64,000 nucleotides of DNA from Carpediemonas membranifera (Eukaryota > Fornicata). The number at the start of each line of letters is the position of its first letter. The stretch's first letter is position 1. The notes under the pieces are model-generated. The model searched no databases. It saw nothing but the letters and a program-made list of their open reading frames with translations, and was not told where the DNA came from. Below, in pieces: positions 1 to 10,722 of the stretch. Location: NCBI GenBank assembly GCA_019828565.1, contig JAHDYR010000067.1:124001-188000 (forward strand). Reading direction: 5' to 3'. A program made the position numbers and the translations under genes.

Positions 1-1250
1 TCCAGAGGTTCAAGGCCATCACCAAGGCCTATGAGATCCTGTCTAACCCCGAGAAGCGTCTTGCCTTCGACTCTACTGACGATGTGGATGACTCAGTGCC
101 TGACCGAGTGAGTGCCCACGCCTTCTACGCCACGCTGCGGCCGGTGTTTGCCAGGAATGCCAGGTGGAGTGTTGTGCAGCCCGTGCCTGATCTTGGTCAC
201 GAGAACACTGCCATCGATGAGGTCCTAGCATTCTATGCTTTCTGGGACGGTTTCAAGACATGGCGTGATTTCAGTGCCGACTGTGAATACGACCTGGACG
301 AAGCCCACAACCGAGACGAGAAGCGCTGGATGATGCAGCAAAACCGGCGGGAGCAAAAGGCCAAGGTGAAGGCTGAGAAGGAGCGGATTGAGAAGCTGAT
401 CAACTTGGCCAAGACCAATGACCCCAGATTGGCAGCGTACAAGGAGCAGAAGGAACGCGAGAGAGAGGAGCAGGAGGCCGCCCGCGTGGCTGAGGAACAG
501 AGGCGGAAGAAGTCCGAGGAGCGGCGGGCAAGACTCCGGGCTGAGGCAAAGGAGCGCGAGCGGGAGGCTAAGGAACGCAGGTTTAGGACGGCCCTGACTG
601 CGCTGGAGGGAAAGAACGACGGAAGCGCCGAGATGGGGTATCTGCTCAAGAGCCTTACCATTGAGGATGTCGACAAGGCTGAGGTTCTCATGGACGAAAA
701 GAGTCTGGCTGCCGAGCTCTCAGAGATTAATCAAAAGATTGAAGCTCAAAAAGCTGCATTCGAAGCCAAGGTCGCCCAGTCGCACGTCGAAGAGGAGTGG
801 ACTGACGAGCAGGACCGGATGCTCGCCGTCATGGTGAAGAAGGTCAACGAGCTCGTCCCCAAGCGATGGGGGAAGATCAGCAACGCAGTGGGGCGGACAG
901 AGAAGGACTGCATCAAGCGGGTCAAACAGCTCGGACACAGGAAGCTCACACAACTCAGGGGCAACACCACTGCGAATAAGACCACCGTCATTGCTTCCAA
1001 GCCCGTTGAGACCGAGCCTGAAACTCCGCAGGATAAGGCGGAGGACGACGGGTGGACCAAAAAGGAGCAGAAGGCCTTCGAGAAGGGTCTGCGGGCGTAC
1101 CCAGAGGCGCAGTGTCGGGCGGACGGCATTATGCCCTCTATGCGCTGGGAACTCATCGCTGGATTCGTGCCTGATAAGGATGCAGAGGAGTGCAAGCAAC
1201 GTTTTATTTGGTGCAAGGAGCAGGTGGCCAAGAAGAAGGCCTCTACATAA
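1..1250 (+). CDS. zuotin/MPP11-type J-protein (DNAJC2-like), 5' end off window
   Basis: Ribosome-associated Hsp40 that would recruit Hsp70 to nascent chains at the ribosomal exit; about 416 residues are visible. The frame is open from base 3 and begins inside the end of a J-domain (FKAITKAYEILSNPEKR). It continues with the zuotin-type block FYAFWDGFKTWRDF plus a DEA-NRDEKRWM stretch, then a long charged coiled coil (roughly residues 100-240). Two SANT/Myb domains follow: one around EEEWTDEQDRML...RWGKISNAVGRTEKDC and one around DDGWTKKEQKAFEKGL...RWELIA. The order J, ZHD, charged helix, two SANT matches MPP11/DNAJC2; yeast zuotin lacks the SANT pair. No frameshift or intron is seen. The first in-frame ATG in the window is internal, so the true start lies upstream. 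Confidence 0.93.
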   Translation, partial: QRFKAITKAYEILSNPEKRLAFDSTDDVDDSVPDRVSAHAFYATLRPVFARNARWSVVQPVPDLGHENTAIDEVLAFYAFWDGFKTWRDFSADCEYDLDEAHNRDEKRWMMQQNRREQKAKVKAEKERIEKLINLAKTNDPRLAAYKEQKEREREEQEAARVAEEQRRKKSEERRARLRAEAKEREREAKERRFRTALTALEGKNDGSAEMGYLLKSLTIEDVDKAEVLMDEKSLAAELSEINQKIEAQKAAFEAKVAQSHVEEEWTDEQDRMLAVMVKKVNELVPKRWGKISNAVGRTEKDCIKRVKQLGHRKLTQLRGNTTANKTTVIASKPVETEPETPQDKAEDDGWTKKEQKAFEKGLRAYPEAQCRADGIMPSMRWELIAGFVPDKDAEECKQRFIWCKEQVAKKKAST

Positions 1251-1500
1251 ACGGTGTCGCTGATCCGGGAGGGTGCTTGCGTGCAGTGCTTTCTGCGCTG
1301 ACTTAGGTTTGACCATTCTTGACCGAGAGAATCAAGGTGATCAAAGGTTATAGAGGCTACCCTGAGCGTCTAAGGGCGCTATACAGTCACAAGCAAGGTC
1401 TGATTGGGGGAAATCTCGGCAGGATCTGGCAGATATTTGTTGTCCTGACCCTTGTTGACGGGACCCCTCTGACGATCAACGACCGTTGTTACCTGCAAAG

Positions 1501-4146
1501 ATGGTGTCTCCGCAGAACTCACCAGGAATGAGACGCCGTTCACCAGTAGTTTCGCAGAACCGGGAGATCGACGAATCCACGGAGCAGGCGGATGCGTTGA
1601 ATCAAAGTGCACATGGCGCCTGTGGACGTGGCGAACAAACTGATGCCATCGTTGATGCTTTGAATCAAGAAGCTCACGATCTCTACCAGCGTGGCGAGTT
1701 TACTGACGCTTTGGTGGTGTGCGAACGCTCACTCTCCATCGATCCCACACAGAGTGTCGCCCATAACACTCTCGGCAATGTATACAGGGCGCTGGGGCAA
1801 CACCAGCTCGCCATCAAGTCCTACGAGGCGGCCGTCCATGCCGAGCCGGACGCAGCCACGGCATTTACCAATCTTGCGAATCTCTACCTTGATCAGGGTG
1901 AACTCAAGCAATCAGAGCAAGTGCACCTGTTGGCACTGGAGCGTGACAGCGCCTCAATGCCGTCTCTCATGAGTCTGGCGTTCATATACCGTCAAATGCA
2001 CGAGTACGTCAAGGCCGCCGACGTCTGTCACCGCGCATTCAACGTCGGCGACTCCCGCGGCAGCACGCTCGACCCTTTGGTAACACTAGGCCTCATATTT
2101 TGCGAGATGGGTGACCCCAGCAAGGCCATCCCCGTGTACAAGCGGGTTATTAGCACCTACCCCGACCGCCAGGAGGGCTACATCGGGCTGTCTCACGCCC
2201 TGCAGCAGACCGGCACCGGGGCCCAGGCCTATGCGACGTTCCTCCACTTTATCAACAAGTTCCCCGAGGCCGTCACCGCGCCCGTCCGGGACAGAGCCGG
2301 GTGTCTCTGTCTCCACGAGCACAGGTTCGCAGAGGCCATAGAGCACCTTAAGCTGGCCATCGAGCTCGACCCGACCTACGCCCCCGCTGTCAATAACCTG
2401 GGGACGGCGTACAGAGCACTGGGAAACCTCCCCGACGCGGTCTCGGCCTACCTTCAGGCCATTAGCCTCGACCCCAACTACGCCGACCCCTACAGCAACC
2501 TGGCCAATGTCCTTAAGCACGGGGGCGACTACCGTAAGGCGCTACAGTACTACACCAAGGCCCTCCAGCTCAACCCGTCCTTCTTTGACGCCCACATGAA
2601 CGTCGGACACCTCTACAAGGACCATTCCCGGTTTGAGGACGCTATTGGCCACTACACTAGGGCCCTAGAGATCGACTCCGACTCCAGCGACGCGCTGATC
2701 TCGCTCTTTTACGCCGAGATGTGCGTCGGGAAGTGGGACTTCTTTCAGACCAGACTCCTTGGTCTCAAGGCGTCAGTTGGCGACCAGCTCCGTCGGGTGT
2801 CGGGCAACCGCATGGCCCCACTCCCCTCTGCCCAGCCGTTCCATGCTCTGGCAATGCCCCTGGATGACACCCAGGTGAGAGAGATCAGTAGGGCGTACGG
2901 CCTCAGGTGTCAGGCGGGGGTCGACGCGATGGGCCTGGCGAGGTTCTCATTCGATCATTTGATGCAGCCTGGCCAAGTGAGGATCGGGTATGTTTCCTCC
3001 GACTTCGGGGACCATCCGTTGTCTCATCTCATGGCATCGGTGTTCTCCATGCATGACAGGGAGCGTGTTTCCGTATACTGTTACGCCCTCAGCAAGCACG
3101 ACGGGTCCGTCTACCGCGACAAGGTCGAAGCTGACTCCGACGTATTCCGTGACTTGTCTGCTATGACTGACGTCGAGGCCGCCCGCACCATCCACGGGGA
3201 CAGCATCCATGTCCTCGTCAATCTCAACGGGTACACCCGCGGCACCAGGAACGAGATCTGCGCCATGCGGCCTGCTCCAGTGATTGCCAGCATGCTCGGC
3301 TTCCCCTCCACTACGGGCGCGCCCTTCATTGACTATCTCGTGACGGACAGGGTGGCATCACCACCCGACCTGGGCTATCTCTACAGCGAGAACCTCGTAT
3401 TCTTGCCGCAGTCGTACTTTGTGACAGATCACAGACAGGCCCACGCCGACCTCTTCACCGACGAGGAGCTTCAGGGCGCGTGTGAGCGTCGGGGCGAGGC
3501 CAGGGCCGAGATGCGGCGGGTGTACGGCATCCCCGTCGACGCATTTGTCTTCGCCTGCTTCAACCAGGTGTACAAGTTCGACCCCGCCTCCTTCACTCGT
3601 TGGGTCCGAATCGTCATGGCCAACGAGCGCCGTAACGCCGTACTGGTCCTGCTCCGCTTCCCACCGGAGGCAGAGGCCCGCCTCAGGGCATTCGCGATGA
3701 GCCTGGGCCTGGAAGCCGAGCGTCTGGTCTTCCTCGACACGGCGCCCAAGGCCGAGCACATAAGACGGGGCCTCATAGTCGACGTCTTCCTCGACACGTG
3801 GCACTGCAACGGGCACACCACCGTCGCTGACATCCTCTGGGCGGGTGTTCCCGTCGTGACGATGCCGGCCAACACCATGGCCTCGAGGGTTGCCACATCT
3901 ATGCTGGAGTTCATGGGTATGGGCGAACTCGTTGCCACGTCACCCGAGAAGTTTGTGGAGATCGCCAACCACCTCTGCCGCGACAGTGCGTACTACACCA
4001 GCATCCGCAGTCATCTTACGGCCGCCCGCCTCGGCCCCGGTCTGTTTGACACGGCGGGCTGGGTGAGGGCGTGGGAGCGGGCGGCCGACCTTATGGTGCA
4101 GCAATGGAGGCTGGGCGGACGGCCGGTGACATTTGAGGTCGAGTAA
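1501..4146 (+). CDS. OGT: O-GlcNAc transferase (OGT), TPR plus GT41 catalytic domain
   Basis: Transfers GlcNAc from UDP-GlcNAc to Ser/Thr of nuclear and cytosolic proteins. 881 aa from the ATG at 1501, intronless. A string of TPR repeats covers about residues 45-420 (repeated A-x-x-NLG-x-x-Y/LG pattern). The catalytic half starts near residue 490 with RIGYVSSDFGDHPLSHLM, the OGT/SPINDLY signature containing the active-site His region. It then shows NLNGYTRGTRNE, the APKAEHIRRG segment (the Lys that contacts the UDP phosphates in human OGT) near residue 747, and CNGHTTVADILWAG near 770. The key residues are conserved, so it should be active. No signal peptide. A TTG lies in frame 15 nt upstream, but ATG 1501 is the sensible start. 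It is 250 bp downstream of the zuotin gene, same strand. Confidence 0.95.
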   Translation: MVSPQNSPGMRRRSPVVSQNREIDESTEQADALNQSAHGACGRGEQTDAIVDALNQEAHDLYQRGEFTDALVVCERSLSIDPTQSVAHNTLGNVYRALGQHQLAIKSYEAAVHAEPDAATAFTNLANLYLDQGELKQSEQVHLLALERDSASMPSLMSLAFIYRQMHEYVKAADVCHRAFNVGDSRGSTLDPLVTLGLIFCEMGDPSKAIPVYKRVISTYPDRQEGYIGLSHALQQTGTGAQAYATFLHFINKFPEAVTAPVRDRAGCLCLHEHRFAEAIEHLKLAIELDPTYAPAVNNLGTAYRALGNLPDAVSAYLQAISLDPNYADPYSNLANVLKHGGDYRKALQYYTKALQLNPSFFDAHMNVGHLYKDHSRFEDAIGHYTRALEIDSDSSDALISLFYAEMCVGKWDFFQTRLLGLKASVGDQLRRVSGNRMAPLPSAQPFHALAMPLDDTQVREISRAYGLRCQAGVDAMGLARFSFDHLMQPGQVRIGYVSSDFGDHPLSHLMASVFSMHDRERVSVYCYALSKHDGSVYRDKVEADSDVFRDLSAMTDVEAARTIHGDSIHVLVNLNGYTRGTRNEICAMRPAPVIASMLGFPSTTGAPFIDYLVTDRVASPPDLGYLYSENLVFLPQSYFVTDHRQAHADLFTDEELQGACERRGEARAEMRRVYGIPVDAFVFACFNQVYKFDPASFTRWVRIVMANERRNAVLVLLRFPPEAEARLRAFAMSLGLEAERLVFLDTAPKAEHIRRGLIVDVFLDTWHCNGHTTVADILWAGVPVVTMPANTMASRVATSMLEFMGMGELVATSPEKFVEIANHLCRDSAYYTSIRSHLTAARLGPGLFDTAGWVRAWERAADLMVQQWRLGGRPVTFEVE

Positions 4147-4772
4147 CATGGTGTTGATATGATATCGCTAGCTGAAGATATGGGAACGGTATTTTATCTC
4201 TAAATTACGAAAATTACGAAATTCAGTTGATTGAAGACAGATATGAGCACCCGTCTCGAAGCACAGTCGACCCGTGTGAATCACGGCATGGACTCAACTG
4301 TTGTCTGGCTGACCAAGGAACAATACTGCGAGTGGGACACCGATTCGGTGAAGAACTCGACATCGATGTAGAAGACAGGAGAGCACACCTGCATAATTGA
4401 TCACAGTGTCATGCAGCTGGCTGCATCGGCGACTCGAGCCACAGTCGACCATGGCCAGTCTCACTTCCAACCCGACTGCTGCTGGCTGCCATCATCATCC
4501 GGGCAGAGTTCAGATCAGAGCAGTAGTCTGGGTGACAACATCCAGGTCTGTCAAGGTTCAGGTTTTCGTGCTGTTGATTGTGATCGGAAGAATGGCGGAA
4601 ATGAACTGGGAATACCGCCACTGCGCGCGCAGGCATGTGTACTGGACATAAATGCGATGAATCGACTTGTTTGAAGGGGATTGGCGTCAGATAAAGGAGT
4701 AAAATCGGTGTTACAACCGCTAGTGTTAGGATGTCAGGAGCAGCATAGGCGAAACTGCTCCTAAGCGAAAGA
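4147..4772. other. intergenic sequence, no gene seen
   Basis: About 620 bp between the OGT stop and the next convincing start codon. Short open frames here have no recognisable domains and overlap each other. I see no RNA gene, TIR or LTR. Confidence 0.5.
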
Positions 4773-5117
4773 ATGAGCTTTGGGAGGCAAGAGCATGAAT
4801 GCTCCGCACGTGAACATGACGGAATCATGGACGAAATATCCCGTCAACTCAACATCTTGGGGGTCCGAGTGGCACCGGACGGGCACTTTCCCAACCCAGT
4901 CAGAGTGCTGCTCACGACTAGAACTCGTGAGCATCCGGTCCGGGGGGCGCGCAACCAGGCCCGCGGATTGTATCGGGGGGAGGCGCCGGCCGAGACAGCC
5001 CGTCCGCGACGTCCCCGTCGTGATGACGGGAACCCCGAGCCCCGCGATGATGACGGGAACCCCGAGCCCCGCCGTGATGACGGGAACCCCGAGCTCCGCG
5101 ATGATGACGGGAACCCC
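4773..5117 (+). pseudogene. 5' part of a tandem-repeat gene split by a nested insertion
   Basis: Starts at an ATG (MSFGRQEHECSA) and runs into an 8-residue tandem repeat DDGNPELR/DDDGNPEPR, encoded by a 24-bp minisatellite, where a 110-bp LTR interrupts it. The same repeat resumes in the same frame immediately after the second LTR copy 33.5 kb away (38720). The two pieces look like one gene with an LTR element inserted in the repeat. The last 11 bp before the left LTR and the first 11 bp after the right LTR are the same (ACGGGAACCCC). The 345 bp encode about 115 residues, Arg- and Pro-rich before the repeat. Function unknown; no signal peptide or membrane segment seen. Confidence 0.6.
5018..5117 (+). 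repeat. 24-bp coding minisatellite (DDGNPELR), left block
   Basis: About four copies of a 24-bp unit around GATGATGACGGGAACCCC. The matching block with about six copies lies at 38720-38880. Confidence 0.85.
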
Positions 5118-5227
5118 TGTGGTCAGTCCTGGACACAAGGGAACCAATAAAGACTTTAGAGAGAATACTGCCATATCCTGCACCAAATGTGCAGGATAAT
5201 ACCTGTTGTGACCTGAGTCACACCACA
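5118..5227 (-). repeat. LTR of outer LTR element (its 3' LTR)
   Basis: 110 bp with TGTGG...CCACA ends, identical by eye over its whole length to 38610-38719 in the same orientation. On the minus strand it is preceded by a purine run GGAGGGGCAG (5228-5237), the same polypurine tract that precedes the 3' LTR of the gypsy element at 36795. This makes it the 3' LTR of a minus-strand element. Confidence 0.8.
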
Positions 5228-6641
5228 CTGCCCCTCCAAGGGTCATCTTGATAGAGATGAGCCTTGACAAAAGTATGTAAGGTGAGCTGTTGCGTCTGGT
5301 GACGCGACATGTGACGGAACCTTCGTTGCTCGATGTCATAATGTTTTGAGATATCAAAAAGATATTCCGACACCACATGTGGACCGCACGGCCGACCGTT
5401 CGGCTCTAAGCTGTCCGATGTACTTGCTGCGATGAAGGAACTGATGTGGTGGCTGGGTTGTAGATGTTACTGCCCCTCCACGGTCGTCTAAGTGACGGCC
5501 GTAACACATGTAGGCAATGATTGGGAAGTTGCTGCGGCGGCGAAGAAACTGATCGAATCAGAAAGAGAAACCACCTGGTGAAGACTAAAAAACCCCCGAA
5601 ACCGGAAGAAAAAAGGTCATTGCTGAGTAAAATCTGAGCTGTCTGAAGCGCTCAAAGGGGTTTGGGAAGAGAACCACCCGGCGCTCACGTAAAGGTGAAG
5701 CCGGAGAAAGCCACACTAGTTCGATTTGTGGCGACAGATGACTGCGCTGTGCATGCGCAACATTTCGTGTCGGGCTCAAGGTCCAGACGAAGCGACCAAA
5801 CCTGTCGAAAGACTGGTCAGGCGCGTTTGTTCTGACGGCTCTATAATAGCCACGTATGGCATGACGCTGTACGTCTTTGAAAAGGGACTGTCTCTTGGGA
5901 CGTATCCAACCACACTTAAGCAAAAGCTTAAGGTAGCAGGCTACTCTATTACTGACACTCATCTATAGGACAACTCGGTCCTCGATGCAGGGTCTCATCG
6001 GTCAAGCCTCTAACCGTAAGCTTGGCCACCCCATCGCCTCCAACTGTGGTCTTGGGGCCGGTCTAACCCGTCCACCATTTGGACATATACCATTCAAACG
6101 ACGGTACTGCTCCGAACACAACCGTTCTCCGGGATGACGTGTCGGACTGCGGGTTTCAACCCTGGCCCACTGACTCGTTGCGGCTCATGTTCCATCATAG
6201 TCTATCATAGACTGCCTGCCGTGTATTCAGGCTTATGAATGAGTCGGGCTTACCTATCGAACGATGGCCTAGGCTCACAACCATTCAAGACAACAGCACA
6301 GCGATGAGCACCTGACTGGGCTCAGCTCTAACTCGCTGGTGTGTAATCATGACTAATCGCTGTCAGCGAGCGCCGTTAATCGGCCTGGCTCCGACCTGAT
6401 AGCTTAATAGAAGAGTGTTGAACGACACTCGTGTGCTAGGAGCATACATGCTCGCTAGCTGACTCAGAACATGCTCCGTAACAACCGTACTTGCCACATG
6501 GCCTTTCCGGACGCTCAGGTGTGCAGAGCCCGTCGGCAAAGCATCCATTACCCGAACCTTAGATGGCGGTCCCAAGGTGTCACACACAGCCGTGTTGTCG
6601 TCGGGCGTGCACTCCCTCAGACTCACCGCACCGTGGATCAA
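5228..6641. other. outer LTR element, internal segment 1 (non-coding)
   Basis: Polypurine tract at 5228-5237 (read on the minus strand). The rest has no convincing gene on either strand; open frames near 5585-5968 have no recognisable domain. Many short imperfect hairpins, in the same style as segments 2 and 3. Confidence 0.5.
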
Positions 6642-6715
6642 CATACTGTGAAAGTCGGTAGATAATCTACGATTTTTTCTAGATAATCTAGGGCCTAAAA
6701 AACCTAGATTATCTA
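6642..6715 (+). repeat. Element A left terminal inverted repeat
   Basis: Begins CATACTGTGAAAGTCGG. The inner part is itself palindromic (TAGATAATCTAGG ... CCTAGATTATCTA), so each end can form a hairpin. Partner at 29306-29379. Confidence 0.85.
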
Positions 6716-6820
6716 CGGTTGCAAGAAAAAATGAACTCGACGATGAGCCGGAGCTGGATCTTCAAAGTGGTATGGTAGTACTTGGCTATACCTAAGCAAT
6801 ACGCATGCGCAGTATCAAAC

Positions 6821-6990
6821 TTTAAATCCTGCTAGAAAAAAGTAACATAGGGACAAATTGGAATTGAGAGTTGAGACTCAAAAAACGGGCAGGGGGGAGG
6901 AAATGGTCCATAGGTACGCCTTATGGGTCGCTTCCTCCCCTCTGCCCCTTTTTTAATCGCAAAATCGATTTGCCGGATTTGACACACGTT
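6821..6990 (+). repeat. conserved left subterminal block shared with Element B
   Basis: TTTAAATCCTGCTAG followed by an A-run and AACATAGGGACA, then a hairpin pairing a GGGCAGGGGGGAGGAA arm with a TTCCTCCCCTCTGCCC arm around CCATAGGTACGCCTTATGG, then TTTGCCGGATTTGACACA. The same succession occurs at 41053-41215 in Element B. It starts 179 bp from the TIR tip in both. Possible transposase-binding site or promoter. Confidence 0.75.
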
Positions 6991-7718
6991 TGATGTGATC
7001 AAAATGGATTTGATAGACATGGGTCCAGATCATGCAGTTGGCCATCCTGAAGCGCTAGGGCGGCCTGCAGACCGCAGCAATGCCTCTGCTGAATGCCCTT
7101 CATGCCTGACGGACAGGACGCGCGTTGACTATAAAGGACTGCATGTTTCGGCATCAGAAGAAGGTGTGGAATACAACGGAGTCATCGCCGAACCGCTCCG
7201 ACCAAGTCGGTTATTAGGACATCGCGTTCAGACGCCTTCTGCAATTACCAAGTCAATAGATGGGAGTCGACCTGATCAGCACGTCATTTGGGGCCTCAGG
7301 TGACCCTATAGCTGAGCTTGGCTGGGCTCTGCTGCGGCCATGGGCCGCTAGCGCGCTGATTGGCTCGTTTCTCCTCGTATAGCTGCTGTAGAGGTCTGAT
7401 CTGAGCCTCGTTATAATAGTCTGCCCGAGTAGAGTCCAGCCATACCATAAATGTCCCCCAATCTCCCCCTCCCGGTCGCTCATACCTCCAAAATGGCCTA
7501 TATTCCCTGTAGGGAGATTAATAAGGGCGGATTTCCCATAAGTCGTGGCATAGAGGGAAGAGACTTTGTACACAGCCTCCTGATCGTGGGTTCAATTTTC
7601 ACCGGGAGCAATATGCTCTTTTTGGCAGACAACGCCGCTCCGAGCTCTATCGCGCCCAGCGGTGCCTGCAGCGGCCAGAACAGAGCTAGAATTCGGGTGA
7701 TTTTTAATCTCGATCGAA
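6991..7718. other. Element A left non-coding region
   Basis: Between the subterminal block and the first gene. Open frames are short and domain-free. A weak T-arm-like string near 7590 (GTGGGTTCAA) does not extend to a credible tRNA. Confidence 0.4.
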
Positions 7719-8377
7719 ATGCTGCTGAAGCACGCTCTAGAGGGACTGAAGCGCTCTACGAAGGAGCAATACAAGCAGACATATCAAAAACTGTGCGTTT
7801 ACCTTGAGTGCGACGATGAGGATGCTGATGTTGTTATTATCACAGAGATCCGACAAAATAGTGACGTATTCGAACAGTTTCTGGACTCTCTGTCCTTCTG
7901 TTGCCGTTTTGGACGGTACAAGTCCATCTCGATGCCTCAACAGGCTCTCGTTCGCCTTCTTCGCACTGCTGGTGCCGAAACCGACCTAATTTGCAGGATA
8001 AGGACTCACACGCTTCCGGCACGCCAGGTGCTGACTGAGGAAGAGTACGACAAGCTCACGGGTGCTCTGAAGTACGACATTGCCGAGTCCCACCGTCAGC
8101 TCGCCCTAGTCGTTGCTCTCTGCCGGCTGGGATCGTATGTCGCAGACCTACGTGACTTAGACCCGCGCTACAGGAGTTGATGCAAGAGGCTGCCGTGGAT
8201 CACCCTGCCTTTGAGACCCTTATCTGGATGTCCAAGGACCTTGATTCGCTCTGGGGTAGTCCCCCCATGACAGTCAGGCACGCGAACCGTATCCTGCACG
8301 AAGCGGGGATGCAGAGTCTGAAAAGACCCATCTCCCTGTCCGATCTGGATACCCCTGACGACAGATGGAATGACTGA
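7719..8377 (+). CDS. degenerate tyrosine-recombinase-like protein
   Basis: Two exons, 7719-8134 and 8161-8377, joined across a 26-nt intron (GTATGT...CTTAG, 8135-8160), give 210 aa. Without splicing the first frame ends 20 nt later. The N-terminus (LKRSTKEQYKQTYQKLCVYL) resembles the helical core-binding domain of tyrosine recombinases. The spliced middle (LALVVALCRLGS, then a helix) sits where box I (TGLR) would be. The end (TVRHANRILHEAGMQSL) resembles the helix before box II. The catalytic Arg, His-x-x-Arg and Tyr are not visible, so it is probably inactive or a DNA-binding derivative. The 462-aa gene at 21127 has the same general order. It is the first gene inside the left end of Element A. 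The fold assignment is inference from pattern only. Confidence 0.5.
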
Positions 8378-8409
8378 AGCTGTAAACATATCCATTGACT
8401 CTGAATCTT

Positions 8410-9341
8410 TTATTTCTCCATCTGCGAGTTAAGCCAGGCCACTGCCTTTCCCGTCAAATATACCTTACGTGTGTCGTGCGCCTTCTTTGTTGCTCTTGCG
8501 GCTGAAGCATCAACAGTGGCCTGCTTCAACAAATCTCGGCAGCTAGACTTCGGCGTCTTGGTGCCACGTCGCGTGCAGGCCCACTCTCTATCGTCCACGG
8601 ACTCACCACACACAACGCATGACCCTGCGAATACGGTCGGTGGCTTTCTCCTTCAGCTTCTGTCGAAGCAGATCGCACATCGCGGTCTTGACGACGCGTC
8701 GAGATAATTCATCCGTGCGCAGGGTACTAACAGGCTCAACCAAGAGCTCTGTCTGAGTAGACGCCTCCTCTAGGTCTCGCACAGTCTGAGTCTCTGCATG
8801 CTCACCCTGTGGCGAAAACTGCTGGCATTTTCCCACCATCCTCGGCTTATCAGGATCAGGACCCAGCGCAGTCATGTAAACAGGTACCTCAACCCGCTTC
8901 TCGACTATCTTGACAGGCTGGGAGCCCCTGCGGGAAGGGGGCTTGCGGGTGAACTCGCGTCCTGGTCGGCCCCCCGTTCGCCTCGTTGTGCAGAGCCTCC
9001 ATGAAGGCATTGAAGCCGTCATCACGGCCCACCTTCTGCGTCACAAACGACATGACGCATGTGACCGACATCTCAAAGGATGCAAAATCGGCAGCACTGG
9101 AAACATCGCGATTGTGGCAGATTGAGTTTCGAGCTGCCAACAGCTCGCGTATATGTCTCTTATCAGCGTGGTGAAGATCAGGAACACGATGTAGGATCGC
9201 TTGCAAAAGCATAGCCGGATCCATCTCGCCACCGTCACCACGGTACCTCGCGATGTACTCCTGCAGCTTCGGAATCATCCTCAGTAGCGCTTCAAACATC
9301 ATGCTGGCGTATCCTGCTGAATCCTTCGCCCCAGAGCTCAT
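8410..9341 (-). pseudogene. HEPN-like protein with a zinc-binding tail, frame broken twice
   Basis: The first frame (9341 to about 8960) encodes helices followed by LLAARNSICHNRD, an R-x4-H pattern typical of HEPN domains (RNase or RNA-binding four-helix bundles). It then runs into a six-G run near 8967-8974, where a one-base slip would continue into a basic and Gln/Glu-rich frame (to about 8603). A second shift near a TG run at 8600-8610 leads to a Cys-containing tail (CGESVDDREWACTRRGTKT) ending WLNSQMEK. Either this is a decayed gene, or the assembly has homopolymer errors; I found no tidy GT-AG intron for either break. The HEPN label rests on one motif plus helical context. ATG at 9341. 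Confidence 0.4.
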
Positions 9342-9601
9342 ATCGGTTTCTTCAGAACGAAATTCTAAAGAAATGTTCGGTGGTAAGTGAGATCACTGCG
9401 CGTCTAGAGACAGCAGAAACGTAACCTACAGCCCATATTGATGTGGGCTGGGCGTTGCTTCAACTGATAAATGCCACATTTCTCTGTTTACATGGTAAGG
9501 TAACACGTGAGTGCTTTGTACTGGCATACTTAAAGGCAAGGTAAGGTTGGCGGACGTAGTATCACCCGTGGCGCTTGACTATCACTCAATCAGACAGATA
9601 T

Positions 9602-10256
9602 TTATTTCTTCGTGGATACCTTGTCGAAGAACTGCAATGCCAAGGTCAACTTGCCTTCCTTCGTCATCTCTTTGTCGGTCAGCAGTGTCTCGAAGTCAGC
9701 GACAACGAGAGGCCGGCAAGCAAAGGGGTCAGCCCAATAGTCATCTTCGTAGGCGACCGAGAGGAACTCAAACGGACGAATGTCAACGCTTGCTTCATAT
9801 ACAATGACAGGCAAGACTGCATCCTCCACACAAACATGGCACAGAAGAGCACTGACATTGTGGTACTAAATAATTGGGGGAGAGGCATGTACAAACAGCA
9901 GAGTTGTCGTTCACCGTGTGGACTCCAAGCTTGCCCATCAGTGAAGACGCATCCATAGCGAACTTCGTCGTGCCAACGCGAGTGCAGTACGTGGGGTCAT
10001 CCGGCTGGAAGTCGATCAGTCGGCCGCAGTACAGGCCGATGATGCTCTTCGCAGGGATTTCGGCACGAGACGCGATGCCCTTGCCAGCGGTGCCTCCATA
10101 TAGCGTGCGCTGATCAGTCATGTACAGCTGTACGCTCTTGGAGACACCGTTGGCCGCTATCGTGATGTCCCGGTCCAGGAACGAGCTACCCTCCTGCTTC
10201 CAGTCAATATCCTTCAAGTCTGCCGGTATTTTTGTCAAACAGCAGCTCATAGTCAT
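9602..10256 (-). CDS. SET-domain protein (candidate lysine methyltransferase)
   Basis: Two exons (10256-9897 and 9865-9602) joined across a 31-nt intron (GTTTGT...TTTAG, 9866-9896) give 207 aa; the frames fit exactly. The N-terminal SET core GKGIASRAEIPAKSIIGLYCGRLID (about residues 60-84) matches the canonical G-x-G...I-x-x-G-x-x-I-x-x-Y-x-G block. After splicing, VNDNSAYHNVSALL stands in place of NHSC-x-PN, and YEASVDIRPFEFLSVAYEDDY stands for the DI-x-x-GEEL-x-x-DYG segment. The usual Asn-His pair is ND here, so activity is uncertain. A second, more decayed SET-like gene lies in Element B (45709-46525). It probably acts on histones or ribosomal proteins; the substrate is unknown. Confidence 0.7.
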
Positions 10257-10695
10257 GACGAGACATGCTAGAACCCTCCGAGGGGATTACGATCGTTTCT
10301 TCCGACATCGTTCTCAGAATTCGACCCGTTTATAAATCAATAATAAGCAAGCTAAGCTGCAGCTCAGGCACCCTCCATGCGCTCGTTCCCTGGCATCTTG
10401 GCCCGCGGCCTCTTCAGCGGCGTTTCGGCCCCTCTCGTAAATCGAGAGGTCTTCTTGATGTTGTTACTGTCTCTGTGCTCCCATTGCTTGCCAGTCTCAT
10501 TGTAGTGTTAAGTTAGTGCCAAATGGTCTTTATTGCTGTTCGCTCGCATTAATACGGAAGAGAAAGAATGATGATGTTGATTAGCTTGCGGGGAAAGGCA
10601 TTACCGGACATTTGACGCGCACAACCTGCTTAATACTGCATAAAAGCATCGCTGATCGCTTTCTCTTCTGTTCTTCAACGCCCAAGGAGCGGCTT

Positions 10696-10722
10696 CCAGG
10701 TCGGCAACGGTTGCCGACCTGG
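10696..10722. repeat. 27-bp perfect palindrome (two 13-bp arms, 1-bp centre)
   Basis: Arms CCAGGTCGGCAAC and GTTGCCGACCTGG around a single base. Present once per 1,096-bp unit (also 11794, 14546, 15642, 16738, 17835, 22647, 23743). The copy at 15642 has the opposite central base from the other left-array copies. Thirteen-bp inverted arms are the size of the binding arms of lox/FRT-type recombinase sites, so a site for a tyrosine recombinase is possible. Confidence 0.7.

Noticed and set aside
5585-5968. Opposed open frames of 80-125 codons
   Set aside because: No domain or homologue, within the non-coding body of the outer LTR element, and mutually overlapping.
7540-7620. tRNA-like T-arm (GTGGGTTCAATTTTCAC)
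   Set aside because: No consistent acceptor, D-arm or anticodon arm can be drawn.
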